DNA from: Erysipelotrichaceae bacterium
Lineage (GTDB): Bacteria; Bacillota_I; Bacilli_A; Erysipelotrichales; Erysipelotrichaceae
DNA length: 64,000 nucleotides
Direction: 5' to 3'
Assembly: GCA_017550145.1 (NCBI GenBank)
Contig: JAFZQG010000027.1
Coordinates: 34,454-98,453, forward strand
Positions 34,415-42,982 of this stretch are shown piece by piece. The stretch's first letter is position 1, and every line of letters starts with the position of its first letter. Both the position numbers and the translations under genes were made by a program. A model generated the notes under the pieces. It saw only the letters and a program-made list of their open reading frames with translations. It was not told the DNA's origin and searched no databases.

Positions 34415-35251
34415 ATGTCAAAAACAGGACTGGTTCTGGAAGGCGGTGGCTTAAGAGGTGTATTCACCAGCGGCGTCATCGACTGCTTCCTGGATAAAGA
34501 TATCAGCTTTGATTACGTGATCGGTGTCAGCGCCGGTTCATGTAACGCTTTTGAATTTGTCGGAAAACAGCGCGGTTATGTCAGATCATGCATGATCCAG
34601 AAGAATCCGATGAATTCTTTCTTTGGCGTTCCGCAGATGGTTGGATCGCATAAGCTTGTCGATCTGGATAAGGTCTTCAATGATTATGCGGAAAAATACG
34701 GTTTTGATTATGAGAACTTCGTCAGAAGCGATCAGGAATGGGAAATGGTCGTTTCGAATGTGGAGACCGGTAAACCTGAATATATGAATACCCATGATGT
34801 CGAAAAGGCTAAACTTATAGGTATCGCTTCCTGTTCGATGCCGGGTCTTACACCGATCGTGGAAATTGACGGCAAGAAGTATCTGGATGGAGGGATCTGT
34901 GATTCGATTCCACTGGAAAGAGCTTTGGAGAAAGGCTGCGATAAACTTGTTATCGTCTTGACCAGAAAGAAAGGCAATTTCTCCAGGATCAATGAAGCTG
35001 GCAAGCAGTTCTTCAAAAGGATCTACAGTGATTATCCTAACTTTGTCGAAGCACTGTTGAACCGTAATGATCTGTACAAGAGTCAGGTCGAAAAGGCGGA
35101 ACAACTGGAAGCGCAAGGTAAAGCGATAATCATCAGACCGACATTACAGGAAGTCGGACGTCTGGAATCGGATGAAGATGAACTGCTGATGTCTTACTAT
35201 CATGGCTACACGAAGGCCAAGGAATATATCGAACGGATCAGAAATCTGTAG
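34415..35251 (+). CDS. Patatin-like phospholipase
   Basis: 278 residues. The Ser-Asp dyad motifs are present: LEGGGLRGVF (oxyanion loop, ~8-17), GVSAGS (GxSxG, Ser39) and YLDGGICDSIP with the catalytic Asp. Such enzymes hydrolyse acyl esters of lipids; the length fits the bacterial YjjU/RssA-like group. The ATG at 34415 is chosen because AGGAAAG lies 8 bases upstream and the in-frame ATG at 34397 would precede the transcription start predicted from TACAAT. The next gene follows after 12 bases. Confidence 0.9.
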   Translation: MSKTGLVLEGGGLRGVFTSGVIDCFLDKDISFDYVIGVSAGSCNAFEFVGKQRGYVRSCMIQKNPMNSFFGVPQMVGSHKLVDLDKVFNDYAEKYGFDYENFVRSDQEWEMVVSNVETGKPEYMNTHDVEKAKLIGIASCSMPGLTPIVEIDGKKYLDGGICDSIPLERALEKGCDKLVIVLTRKKGNFSRINEAGKQFFKRIYSDYPNFVEALLNRNDLYKSQVEKAEQLEAQGKAIIIRPTLQEVGRLESDEDELLMSYYHGYTKAKEYIERIRNL

Positions 35252-35263
35252 AGGATTAGTATT

Positions 35264-36271
35264 ATGAGAGAAGAAGAAAACAACTATTCACACAGCGCCT
35301 TATACTACATCATGAAGGCGGCGGGATTCATGCTGATACTGCTTCTGGCTTTATCGTTTACCGCTTCCGCAATCAGCGGCGTATCTTTCTTCAACTGGGA
35401 GATTATGAGAGGACTCAGAACGATCTTTGTATTATCTTTAATTATTCTGGGTGTACTGTTCCTGATCCCGTTTACGATTGCCTTACTGATGCCAAGCAAG
35501 ACGGTATTAAGCGGACGCAGTACCTTGGTCAAGGATTATTCCTTACGTTATGAATATACCGATGAGAATAACCGCAAGAAGAAGAGAACCTTCTCTATTA
35601 AGAATATCGATGACTATCTGGCTGCATATCAGAAGATGTTTGTGATCAATGATGTGACATTATATAAGGAAAATAAAAAAGACAGATTGAATGCCAATAC
35701 TCTTTATGCTGAACTGCCTGACGGCAAAAAGCTTTCAATGAGAGATCTCAACAATGAGAAACCGATGCTGTATGATCGGATTGCGGCTTTCCTGTACAAG
35801 ATTTCTGACAAGAGTGTTACCGATATGGCTGCCAGTCTGAAGAGACTTGTAGCCAGAGAGAACATGATCAATCTGGGTAAGGATGAGGCTTATGATCTCA
35901 AAGTACTCAAAAAGAGCGTCAAGGATCCGGAAGTTAAGGAACAGATTGATCTGATCATTGCCGATATAAACAGGACCGAAGTACTGATCAATGTTACCGG
36001 TACCAATGATAAGATCAGAAAACTCTATGAACACTACCTGCCGATGTTGAGGGAGATCACCCAGAACTATCTGACGCTGGAAGCACATGATCTGGAGAAG
36101 GATAAGATCGAAGCGGCCAGAGTTAAACTGATGGAAACATTCAGACTGATCGAAGGAGCCTTCAACTCATTGACAGCCAACGCTGATGAACAGCAGTTTG
36201 ATGAACTGGAGGCGACGGTAGCGACCGTAAGCGCTTTACTGGAACAGGAAAGAAGTATTTCCGGAAAATAA
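35264..36271 (+). CDS. Two-helix membrane protein with helical cytosolic domain (XpaC-like?)
   Basis: 335 residues. Two hydrophobic helices at ~16-40 and ~50-74, then a basic, charged domain (SLRYEYTDENNRKKKRTFSI) and a long helical C-terminus containing YEHYLPMLREITQNYLTLE and a TFRLIEGAFNSL segment, which resemble the C-terminal part of XpaC (5-bromo-4-chloroindolyl phosphate hydrolysis) proteins. The resemblance is weak and no catalytic residue is assigned. Probably an operon with the patatin gene; a terminator follows the stop by a few bases. Confidence 0.55.
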   Translation: MREEENNYSHSALYYIMKAAGFMLILLLALSFTASAISGVSFFNWEIMRGLRTIFVLSLIILGVLFLIPFTIALLMPSKTVLSGRSTLVKDYSLRYEYTDENNRKKKRTFSIKNIDDYLAAYQKMFVINDVTLYKENKKDRLNANTLYAELPDGKKLSMRDLNNEKPMLYDRIAAFLYKISDKSVTDMAASLKRLVARENMINLGKDEAYDLKVLKKSVKDPEVKEQIDLIIADINRTEVLINVTGTNDKIRKLYEHYLPMLREITQNYLTLEAHDLEKDKIEAARVKLMETFRLIEGAFNSLTANADEQQFDELEATVATVSALLEQERSISGK

Positions 36272-36277
36272 GACTTG

Positions 36278-36303
36278 AAAAGTGGTAAATGTACCACTTT
36301 TTT
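36278..36303 (+). terminator. Terminator between the membrane protein and pyruvate kinase
   Basis: Ten-base stem AAAAGTGGTA / TACCACTTTT with an AATG loop and TTTTTT run. The -10 of the pyk gene (TAAAAT, 36308-36313) follows immediately. Confidence 0.9.
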
Positions 36304-36346
36304 AGTGTAAAATTTAAAGTGGATTTTTTATATAGGAGGCAGAAAT

Positions 36347-37765
36347 ATGATCAGTAAACAGACAAAGATCATCTGTACCATCGGTCCCGCTTCGGAGTCA
36401 TACGATACTATTCTCAAGATGGCTCAGGCCGGTATGAATATTGTCAGACTTAATTTCTCTCATGGTACTTATGATGAACATCTTGCCCGTATCAATACCG
36501 TAAGAAAAGTTGAAAAAGAGAATGCCGTAAATCTTGGTATCATGCTGGACACAAAAGGTCCGGAAATCAGACTGGGTGTTTTCGAGAATGATGTAGAGAA
36601 TTACCAGAAAGGAGAGATCGTTACCATCCAGAAAGAAGATATCAAGGGTACGCACGACCGTTTCACGATCCAGTGCAAGGAACTCTTCGATGATGTCAAG
36701 GAAGGTGACTTTATCTTAGTCAATGACGGCAAACAGCGTCTGACTATCTTGGAAAATGACGGCAATGAAATGAAAGCCCGTGTTGAGGTAACAGGTCCTT
36801 TAGCTTCGCGCAAAGGCTGTAATGTTCCGGGTGTCAAACTGTCCATGAATTTCATCTCTTTGAAGGATGATGAAGATATCCGTTTCGGCTGTCAGAATGA
36901 TGTGGACTTCATCGCCGCTTCATTTGTCAGAAGGGCCGAAGATGTCATGTCGATCAGAAAGATCATTACCGAGATGGGCAAACCTAAGATCCAGATCATT
37001 GCCAAGATCGAGAACCAGGAAGGTTTCGATAATCTGGAAGAGATCCTGGATGTGGCAGACGGTGTCATGGTTGCCAGAGGCGATCTGGGTGTCGAAGTAG
37101 AAACAGCTTTCGTTCCTATCTATCAGAAGAAGATCATCGAGATGGCCAACAAGAAAGGCAAAGCAGTCATTACCGCTACGCACATGCTGGATTCAATGAC
37201 CAACAATCCGCGCTGTACCAGAGCCGAAGCTTCGGATGTTTCCAATGCCGTCCTTGACGGTTCGGATGCGGTCATGCTTTCAGCGGAAACAGCAGCCGGT
37301 GAATATCCAGTCGAAGCTGTTGAAACAATGGCCAAGATCGCTGCCGCTACGGAAAAGATCATTCCTTACCGTGAGAACCTTGAACATGCCAAGATGACCA
37401 ACGACAAGACGATCCAGGATGCGATCGGTATTGCAATCGCGGATGCGACTCTAACATTGGATATTGCGGCTATCGTTGTCTTCACTCAAGGTGGCACAAC
37501 AGCCAGAAGGATCTCCAAGTATCGTCCACCGGTTCCTATCTTTGCGGTCACTTTCACCAAGTCGACCCAGGGCAAACTGGAAGTATACTGGGGTGTCAAG
37601 CCGATCTTCTCCTATGTTCAGAACAATATGACCAACGACGACGAACTGGCTTCGAGTGTCGTTAAATCATATGGTATCAAACCTGGTTCGCAGATCATTC
37701 TGTCTGCCGGTTATCCAGCGGGTGAGGGTTCAGCGAACTTCATGAAGATCATTACCGTTAAATAA
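36347..37765 (+). CDS. pyk: Pyruvate kinase
   Basis: 472 residues, the classical length without an extra PEP-utiliser domain. Seen: KTKIICTIGPASES, MNIVRLNFSHG, LDTKGPEIRLG, the B-domain, and KIENQEGFDNLEEIL with the catalytic Lys, GVMVARGDLGVE, ITATHMLDSM, EASDVSNAVLDGSDAVMLSAETA. It makes pyruvate and ATP from PEP and ADP in glycolysis. AGGAGG lies 8 bases before the ATG. Monocistronic between two terminators. Confidence 0.97.
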   Translation: MISKQTKIICTIGPASESYDTILKMAQAGMNIVRLNFSHGTYDEHLARINTVRKVEKENAVNLGIMLDTKGPEIRLGVFENDVENYQKGEIVTIQKEDIKGTHDRFTIQCKELFDDVKEGDFILVNDGKQRLTILENDGNEMKARVEVTGPLASRKGCNVPGVKLSMNFISLKDDEDIRFGCQNDVDFIAASFVRRAEDVMSIRKIITEMGKPKIQIIAKIENQEGFDNLEEILDVADGVMVARGDLGVEVETAFVPIYQKKIIEMANKKGKAVITATHMLDSMTNNPRCTRAEASDVSNAVLDGSDAVMLSAETAAGEYPVEAVETMAKIAAATEKIIPYRENLEHAKMTNDKTIQDAIGIAIADATLTLDIAAIVVFTQGGTTARRISKYRPPVPIFAVTFTKSTQGKLEVYWGVKPIFSYVQNNMTNDDELASSVVKSYGIKPGSQIILSAGYPAGEGSANFMKIITVK

Positions 37766-37770
37766 GGAAG

Positions 37771-37796
37771 ATGCGTTATTCAACGCATTTTCTTTT
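37771..37796 (+). terminator. Terminator after pyk
   Basis: Stem ATGCGTT / AACGCAT with an ATTC loop and TTTTCTTTT tail. Confidence 0.85.
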
Positions 37797-37807
37797 GGCT
37801 TAAATGT

Positions 37808-37813
37808 TAAAAT
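37808..37813 (+). promoter_or_regulatory. Extended -10 of the FucI-like / cdd operon
   Basis: TAAAAT preceded by TGT (TGn extension), shortly after the pyk terminator. GGAG at 37827-37830 serves the ATG at 37842. Confidence 0.5.
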
Positions 37814-37841
37814 GAGGGTAGAGAAGGAGATAAAAAATAAT

Positions 37842-39038
37842 ATGAAAATAGGCGTATTCTATATGGTTTCAAGGACGGCCGCAGCAGAGATCGCCAATGA
37901 CGGAAACTTCCCGTGGTTGGACAAGCTCGCTGAAATGACCGGCTTTGAATTTGAAGTAACGGATATCGAGCACATTAATGACTATGACATGGTCTTTGAC
38001 TTTATCGGCGGAGGCGGAACAGAAGGTATCTTTTTAAAGAATCTCGATAAACTTCCTAAGCCTTGTTTCCTGTTAACGACCGGAGCCAATAACTCTTTAG
38101 CTGCTTCGATGGAGATCCTTTCCTACCTGAGACAACATAATATTCCTGGTGAGATCTTACATGGTACGGATGAATTTGTTGCGGAGAGAATCAAGAATCT
38201 GGCTAAGGTCTTCAAGGCTAAAAAGAGACTTGACGGTTTCAGAATTGCCAGAGTAGGGCATCCTTCAGACTGGCTGATCTCTTCAGATGTTGATGCGAAG
38301 CAGTCCAAGGAATTAAACAACATCGAGATCATCGATGTCACCATGGAAGAATTCATGGAAGAGATCGCCCGCAGAGAATATCAGGAAAATGAATATACAA
38401 AACTGATTGAATCCAAGGGCTATGATGAGAAGGAAATCAAGGAAGCTTTATACATCTACGGTGCTTTAAGAAGGATCGTCGATAAGTATAACTTAAACGG
38501 TGTAACGGTAAGATGTTTTGACTTACTGGATACCGTACATTCTACCGGCTGTTCAGCTCTGGCAATATTAAATGCCGAAGGCATCTATGCCTCATGTGAA
38601 GGTGATACGCCAGCCTTACTGTCAATGGCGGTGTTAGGCGAACTGACAGGCGAACCGGTCTTCATGGCTAACCCTAGCAAGATCGATACCAGCAAGAATG
38701 AGATCATCTTTGCGCACTGCACCTTACCGATCAATATGCCTGATGACTTCTCAATCATGACTCACTTCGAGTCGCAGATCGGTGTCGCTTTCCGCGGTCA
38801 TATTGCCGAAGGTCCGATCACGGTCTTCAAGTGCAACGGTTTACTGAATGAATACTTTGTGACAGGCGGTGAACTGTTGGAGAACCTTAGTCTGTTTAAT
38901 CTGTGCCGTACACAGATCAGACTTAAACTGGATAAATCCGTCAACTATTTCCTGACGGAATCGATCGGTAATCACCATATGATCATCAAGGGTGATTATG
39001 TAGATTTAGTAAATGAATTCTTCAGGTGGTACAGATAA
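37842..39038 (+). CDS. L-fucose/L-arabinose isomerase-fold protein, function unknown
   Basis: 398 residues. The C-terminal half shows the pattern of the FucI/AraA superfamily: CEGDTPALLSMAVLGELTGE, then FMANPSKIDTSKNEIIFAHC and the acidic/His segments after it. The N-terminal half (VFYMVSRTAAAEI, MVFDFIGGGGTEG) is Rossmann-like, as in these isomerases. True FucI is longer (about 590) and AraA about 500, so this is a smaller relative whose substrate is unclear. Start at 37842 (GGAG upstream) rather than the in-frame ATG at 37812, which overlaps the -10. It overlaps cdd by one base, so a role with nucleoside-derived ribose is conceivable (inference). Confidence 0.65.
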   Translation: MKIGVFYMVSRTAAAEIANDGNFPWLDKLAEMTGFEFEVTDIEHINDYDMVFDFIGGGGTEGIFLKNLDKLPKPCFLLTTGANNSLAASMEILSYLRQHNIPGEILHGTDEFVAERIKNLAKVFKAKKRLDGFRIARVGHPSDWLISSDVDAKQSKELNNIEIIDVTMEEFMEEIARREYQENEYTKLIESKGYDEKEIKEALYIYGALRRIVDKYNLNGVTVRCFDLLDTVHSTGCSALAILNAEGIYASCEGDTPALLSMAVLGELTGEPVFMANPSKIDTSKNEIIFAHCTLPINMPDDFSIMTHFESQIGVAFRGHIAEGPITVFKCNGLLNEYFVTGGELLENLSLFNLCRTQIRLKLDKSVNYFLTESIGNHHMIIKGDYVDLVNEFFRWYR

Positions 39039-39469
39039 TGAGCAATGAGGAACTGATCAAGTTTGCATTTGAAGCCAGAGAAACTGCTTATGCACCTTAT
39101 TCACACTGGAAAGTAGGTGCGGCACTGTTATGTAAAGACGGCACGGTCTATAAGGGCTGCAACATCGAAAACAGCGGTTTTACCGCTACAAACTGTGCGG
39201 AGAGAACGGCTTTCTTCAAGGCTATCTCCGAAGGTATTTATGATTTTGAAAAGATCGCGATCATCGGCGGTGATGAAGTCAGAGGACCGGAAGGCTATTG
39301 TGCACCATGCGGTGTCTGCAGACAGGTCATGAGTGAATTCTGTTCACCGGATAAGTTTAAGGTGATCTGTGCCAAATCGGAGACTGAGTATAAGGAGTTT
39401 ACGCTCAGGGAAATGATGCCTGAGTGCAACTTCGTAATCGAAAACGACGGTTACGGTTTCAAGGGTTAA
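39038..39469 (+). CDS. cdd: Cytidine deaminase
   Basis: 143 residues, the small tetrameric type. Zinc ligands Cys53 (in TNCAERTAFF, with catalytic Glu55), Cys91 and Cys94 (APCGVCRQ). It converts cytidine and deoxycytidine to uridines in pyrimidine salvage. The ATG overlaps the previous stop (TAATG) with AGGTGG upstream; the in-frame GTG at 39026 is less likely. Nucleoside hydrolases that would act on its product lie nearby. Confidence 0.94.
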   Translation: MSNEELIKFAFEARETAYAPYSHWKVGAALLCKDGTVYKGCNIENSGFTATNCAERTAFFKAISEGIYDFEKIAIIGGDEVRGPEGYCAPCGVCRQVMSEFCSPDKFKVICAKSETEYKEFTLREMMPECNFVIENDGYGFKG

Positions 39470-39470
39470 T

Positions 39471-39502
39471 AAATTAGGGAATTCAGCTGAATTCCCTAAT
39501 TT
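39471..39502. terminator. Perfect 32-bp palindrome, bidirectional terminator
   Basis: AAATTAGGGAATTCAG and its exact reverse complement adjoin without a spacer, between convergent cdd and a nucleoside hydrolase. The hydrolase stop codon and last codons are inside it. T-rich flanks lie on both strands. Confidence 0.8.
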
Positions 39503-40469
39503 CTTTAAGCAGTATGTCATGGATCTTTCTGGCGTCCATATGATAGATGACTTCCGTATCGAGGTCATTTTTCATATAGCCTCTTCGATCCACCACCATC
39601 TGTCCATCGGCTATACCGCCGGATATGTCTACATTAACGATGTCCTTGTGTTTTTCAAGAATCACCGATTCATCGATCAGCGGTGCGACAGCCGCATAGT
39701 CATACGCGCAGCATGAAGGCATATTCTCATTAAACAGGAAGTTGCATCTTTCAATATAGGCCTGTAATTCTTCATAGAGGAAGTCGGAGACTTCATTATC
39801 GATGGTTCTGATAGCTTTGAGATCTTCCTGATCATAGGTGCCGCCTTCTTCACAGGTCTCGATCGGACAGATCAGACACTTAACGCCTGAAGTTAAGACG
39901 ATCTCCGCTGCTTCGGGATCATCATAGAAATTGGCTTCGGCTAAAGGCGTACGGTTACCGATATAGAGACCGCCACCCATGATATAAAGAGTACCGATAT
40001 GTTTAACGATTTCCGGTTCCAGTCTGATGGCCATCGCGATATTGGTAAGCGGACCGACGGCACAGATATCGATCTTTTCTTCAGCGTTCATTAGGGTTTC
40101 GATCAGATAGGTACAGGCATGTTTAGCTTCAGCTTTTCTTGAAGGTTCAGGCAGATCGAAAGAACGCTGATGAATAAGGATCTCTTCACCATCCTTTGAG
40201 ACCTCGACGTTCTGTAATGAGGAATTGTATTCTCTGCCCTTAAGCAGATTTCTGACCATAGGTTCGCTGCAGCCTTTATAGACTGGCACATCTTTCTTAC
40301 ATAAGGCAGCCACTTTTAAGGCATTTCCGACAACGTCATTTACTGGCAAATTGCCATGAACGCAGGTTATCGCGATTACATCAAGTTTATCGCATAAGAG
40401 TAAGCCGATTAAGGCCACCGCATCATCGCAGCCGATATCGCAGTCGAATATTATCTTTCTTTTATCCAT
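39483..40469 (-). CDS. Nucleoside hydrolase (IUNH family) 1
   Basis: 328 residues. The N-terminal Asp cluster FDCDIGCDDAVAL (D9, D11, D15, D16) binds Ca2+ and ribose; YIMGGGL, EANFYDDPEAAEIVL and a C-terminal Asp complete the family pattern. It hydrolyses the N-glycosidic bond of ribonucleosides to base and ribose. The usual DTDPG is replaced by DCDIG, so base preference is uncertain. GGAG lies 8 bases before the ATG. Divergent from two further nucleoside hydrolase genes. Confidence 0.9.
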   Translation of the reverse strand: MDKRKIIFDCDIGCDDAVALIGLLLCDKLDVIAITCVHGNLPVNDVVGNALKVAALCKKDVPVYKGCSEPMVRNLLKGREYNSSLQNVEVSKDGEEILIHQRSFDLPEPSRKAEAKHACTYLIETLMNAEEKIDICAVGPLTNIAMAIRLEPEIVKHIGTLYIMGGGLYIGNRTPLAEANFYDDPEAAEIVLTSGVKCLICPIETCEEGGTYDQEDLKAIRTIDNEVSDFLYEELQAYIERCNFLFNENMPSCCAYDYAAVAPLIDESVILEKHKDIVNVDISGGIADGQMVVDRRGYMKNDLDTEVIYHMDARKIHDILLKEIREFS

Positions 40470-40489
40470 GAGGATATCTCCTTTTCTTC

Positions 40490-40524
40490 AGTATAACAGA
40501 AGGGAGAGGCGGTTTTGTTATAAT
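40490..40524. promoter_or_regulatory. Divergent promoter region of the nucleoside hydrolase genes
   Basis: Minus-strand TATACT (40495-40490) for hydrolase 1 and plus-strand TATAAT (40519-40524) for hydrolases 2 and 3, within a 78-base intergenic region. No operator dyad was recognised. Confidence 0.5.
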
Positions 40525-40547
40525 GGGGATAAGAAAAGGTGAAAGAT

Positions 40548-41495
40548 ATGGATAATAAAAAGATACCCGTGATTCTGGATGGTGATCCCGGTCATGACGA
40601 TGCGATTGCCTGGATTATAGCGGCTGCTCAGGAATGTTTTGACATCAGAGCGATCACGACTGTTGCCGGAAACCAGACACTGGACAAGGTCACTTACAAT
40701 GCCCGCAGTATTGCGGCACTGCTTGATCTGGATGTGGAGGTTGCCAAGGGCAGAGAACTGCCTTTATGCAGCGAACTGATCACTGCTCCGGCTTTTCATG
40801 GAGAGAGTGGATTAGACGGTGCTGATTTGCCTGAACCCGTTAAAGAAGAGAGTAAGCTTTCGGCTGTCGAGGTGATGGCGAAAGTATTGAGTGAAAGTGA
40901 TGAGAAAGTTACGATCGTAGCTACCGGTCCGCAGACTAATGTGGCGGCATTGCTGTTATGTCATCCTGAACTCAAAGATAAGATCGCTCTGATCGCTACG
41001 ATGGGTGGCGGTCTCGTGAACGGAAACAGAACAGCTTTAGCCGAGTTCAATATTGCGGTCGATCCGGAAGCGGCTTATATCGTCTATCATTCCGGTGTAC
41101 CGATCCAGATGAGCGGACTGGATGTGTGTGAAAAAGCCTATATCACTCCTGAAGAATGGGAGAAGATCAGACAGATGGAGGGACCGGTTGCGGAAGCGGT
41201 ATCCAAGTGGTTGGATTTCTATTTCATTCATTTAAAGGATCTGGGTTGGAAGGGTGCAAATATGTATGATCCTTGTGCTGTTTTATCTTTGGCTTATCCG
41301 GAGATCTTTACGATCAGAGAAATGAATGTGGATATCGATCTTTCTGGTGAATACACAAGAGGTATGACCCTGGCGGATTTCAGAGGCTTCAATAAGACCA
41401 ACTGTAAAGCGGTCATGGATGTGGATAGAGAAAAGTTTGTGGAGCTGATAATCAAAGCCTGTGAGAAGTATTCCAAGGAGGTGCACCATGGATAG
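40548..41495 (+). CDS. Nucleoside hydrolase (IUNH family) 2
   Basis: 315 residues with the textbook motif LDGDPGHDDAIAW (D11, D13, D17, D18), TTVAGNQTLDKVT, IATMGGGLVNGNRTALAEFN and NIAVDPEAA, as in the RihA/RihB group that prefers pyrimidine nucleosides. The ATG at 40548 has AAGGTG upstream; the in-frame GTG at 40539 is inside that site. Overlaps hydrolase 3 by 8 bases. Confidence 0.92.
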   Translation: MDNKKIPVILDGDPGHDDAIAWIIAAAQECFDIRAITTVAGNQTLDKVTYNARSIAALLDLDVEVAKGRELPLCSELITAPAFHGESGLDGADLPEPVKEESKLSAVEVMAKVLSESDEKVTIVATGPQTNVAALLLCHPELKDKIALIATMGGGLVNGNRTALAEFNIAVDPEAAYIVYHSGVPIQMSGLDVCEKAYITPEEWEKIRQMEGPVAEAVSKWLDFYFIHLKDLGWKGANMYDPCAVLSLAYPEIFTIREMNVDIDLSGEYTRGMTLADFRGFNKTNCKAVMDVDREKFVELIIKACEKYSKEVHHG

Positions 41496-42432
41496 AAGAC
41501 CTGTATGGATTGATACCGACTGCGGTGTCGATGATGCTTTAGCATTGCTGTGTGCCTGTGCTTTGGACAAACTGGAGATCATGGGTATGTCGGCTGGTGT
41601 CGGTACGACGACTTTGCAGAACACTTTCCGCAATACCCGTGATGTCTTACATCTGGCTAAGCGCGATGATATTAAAGTCTATCCGGGTGCTGAGAGTTCC
41701 TGGATTAGGGAATATGCTCCGGCTCCGGCTTACCACGGAGAAAACGGTCTGGGTGAATATGTGCTGGAGAGTTCTCCTGCACCTGTTGAAAGCAAGTATG
41801 CCTGGGATGCGATGTATGAGGCAGCTGATAAATACAATGGCGAATTAAGTATCGTTACGATCGGTCAGATGACAAACCTGGCCAATACGATCATTAAGTA
41901 TCCTGATTTCAAAGATAAAGTAAAAGAGGTTGCGATCATGGGCGGAGCGATCGTAGGCGGAAATACAACGGCGGCAGCAGAGGCTAATATCTACCGCGAT
42001 CCCGAAGCGGCTCAATGTGTTTTCCGTTCGGGAATGAAACTTACCTTATTTGCGTTAGATGTAACGGAACAGGTTAGATTGAGTGTCGATGATCTGAAAG
42101 AGATCGAATCGTTCAATACAAAAGTCTCTGATTTCATCATCAAATCAACGCAGATTGCAAGAAATACGAATAGAATTAATGCCGGAATCGAAGACTATAC
42201 CCTGCATGATCTGTGTCCGGTCGTTTATATGCAATACCCTGATCTGTTCAATGGTAAATACGGTTCGGTCTATGCCGAGACCAGAAGTACACTGACGGCC
42301 GGCAAGACGGTTTCCGATATCTTTACCAGAAGTGATTACCGTCTGCCTGAAAATAAGGTGATGATTATGTTACAGGCGGACAGAGATAGAACTGTAAAGA
42401 TCATTAAGGATCTGTTCAGATCATACGAATAA
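41488..42432 (+). CDS. Nucleoside hydrolase (IUNH family) 3
   Basis: 314 residues: WIDTDCGVDDALAL (D9, D11, D15, D16), GVGTTTLQNTFRNT, VAIMGGAIVGGNTTAAAEAN, IYRDPEAAQ. The protein is distinct from hydrolase 2, so these are not recent duplicates. AAGGAGGTG lies 6 bases before the ATG and the start overlaps the previous stop by 8 bases. A strong -10 for the next gene follows without a hairpin terminator. Confidence 0.92.
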   Translation: MDRRPVWIDTDCGVDDALALLCACALDKLEIMGMSAGVGTTTLQNTFRNTRDVLHLAKRDDIKVYPGAESSWIREYAPAPAYHGENGLGEYVLESSPAPVESKYAWDAMYEAADKYNGELSIVTIGQMTNLANTIIKYPDFKDKVKEVAIMGGAIVGGNTTAAAEANIYRDPEAAQCVFRSGMKLTLFALDVTEQVRLSVDDLKEIESFNTKVSDFIIKSTQIARNTNRINAGIEDYTLHDLCPVVYMQYPDLFNGKYGSVYAETRSTLTAGKTVSDIFTRSDYRLPENKVMIMLQADRDRTVKIIKDLFRSYE

Positions 42433-42444
42433 TACATTATCCGT

Positions 42445-42450
42445 TATAAT
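42445..42450 (+). promoter_or_regulatory. -10 box of the flavodoxin operon
   Basis: TATAAT 25 bases before the flavodoxin ATG, with AGAGGAG as ribosome binding site; no clear -35. Confidence 0.5.
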
Positions 42451-42475
42451 AAATAGTGTTAAGAGGAGACCAGCT

Positions 42476-42982
42476 ATGAAAACTTTAGTCGTTTATTTTT
42501 CGCATATCGGTGAGAATCTTCAGAACAACGAGATCGTTGAACTGAAGAAAGGCAATACCGAGGTAGTAGCGGAAAAAATCGCCGAACTGACCGGTGGTGA
42601 TCTTTATAAAATCGAAGAGGAAGAACCGTATCCTTTCAAGTATGATGACTGCCTGAGACGTTCCAGAAGAGAAGATGAGAATAATGAACATCCTGCCATC
42701 AAGGGCGGTGCACGTCTGAATATGGATGAATATGATACGGTCTATATCGGTTTCCCGATCTGGTATCGTACATACCCAAGAGTTGTGGCGACCTTCTTAG
42801 ACAACTATGATTTTGCGGGCAAGAATATCAGACCGTTCTGTACCAATGATGAAGGAACTTTCGGCATTTCTTTACTGGAGATGCAGGGATCTTTAAAGGG
42901 TGCGAACATTTCCGATGGTCTGGCCATCAGAGGTGTCGATGTATATAATGCGGAAGAAAGGATTAAGGCGTACGTAGGATAA
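42476..42982 (+). CDS. Flavodoxin-like protein
   Basis: 168 residues with flavodoxin fold: LVVYFSHIGENLQ at the N-terminus (the FMN phosphate loop is modified and lengthened), TVYIGFPIWYRTYPRVVATF and RPFCTNDEGTFG near the isoalloxazine. Such proteins act as electron carriers or quinone/flavin-dependent reductases in the cytosol. The stop overlaps the next start (TAATG). Confidence 0.88.
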   Translation: MKTLVVYFSHIGENLQNNEIVELKKGNTEVVAEKIAELTGGDLYKIEEEEPYPFKYDDCLRRSRREDENNEHPAIKGGARLNMDEYDTVYIGFPIWYRTYPRVVATFLDNYDFAGKNIRPFCTNDEGTFGISLLEMQGSLKGANISDGLAIRGVDVYNAEERIKAYVG

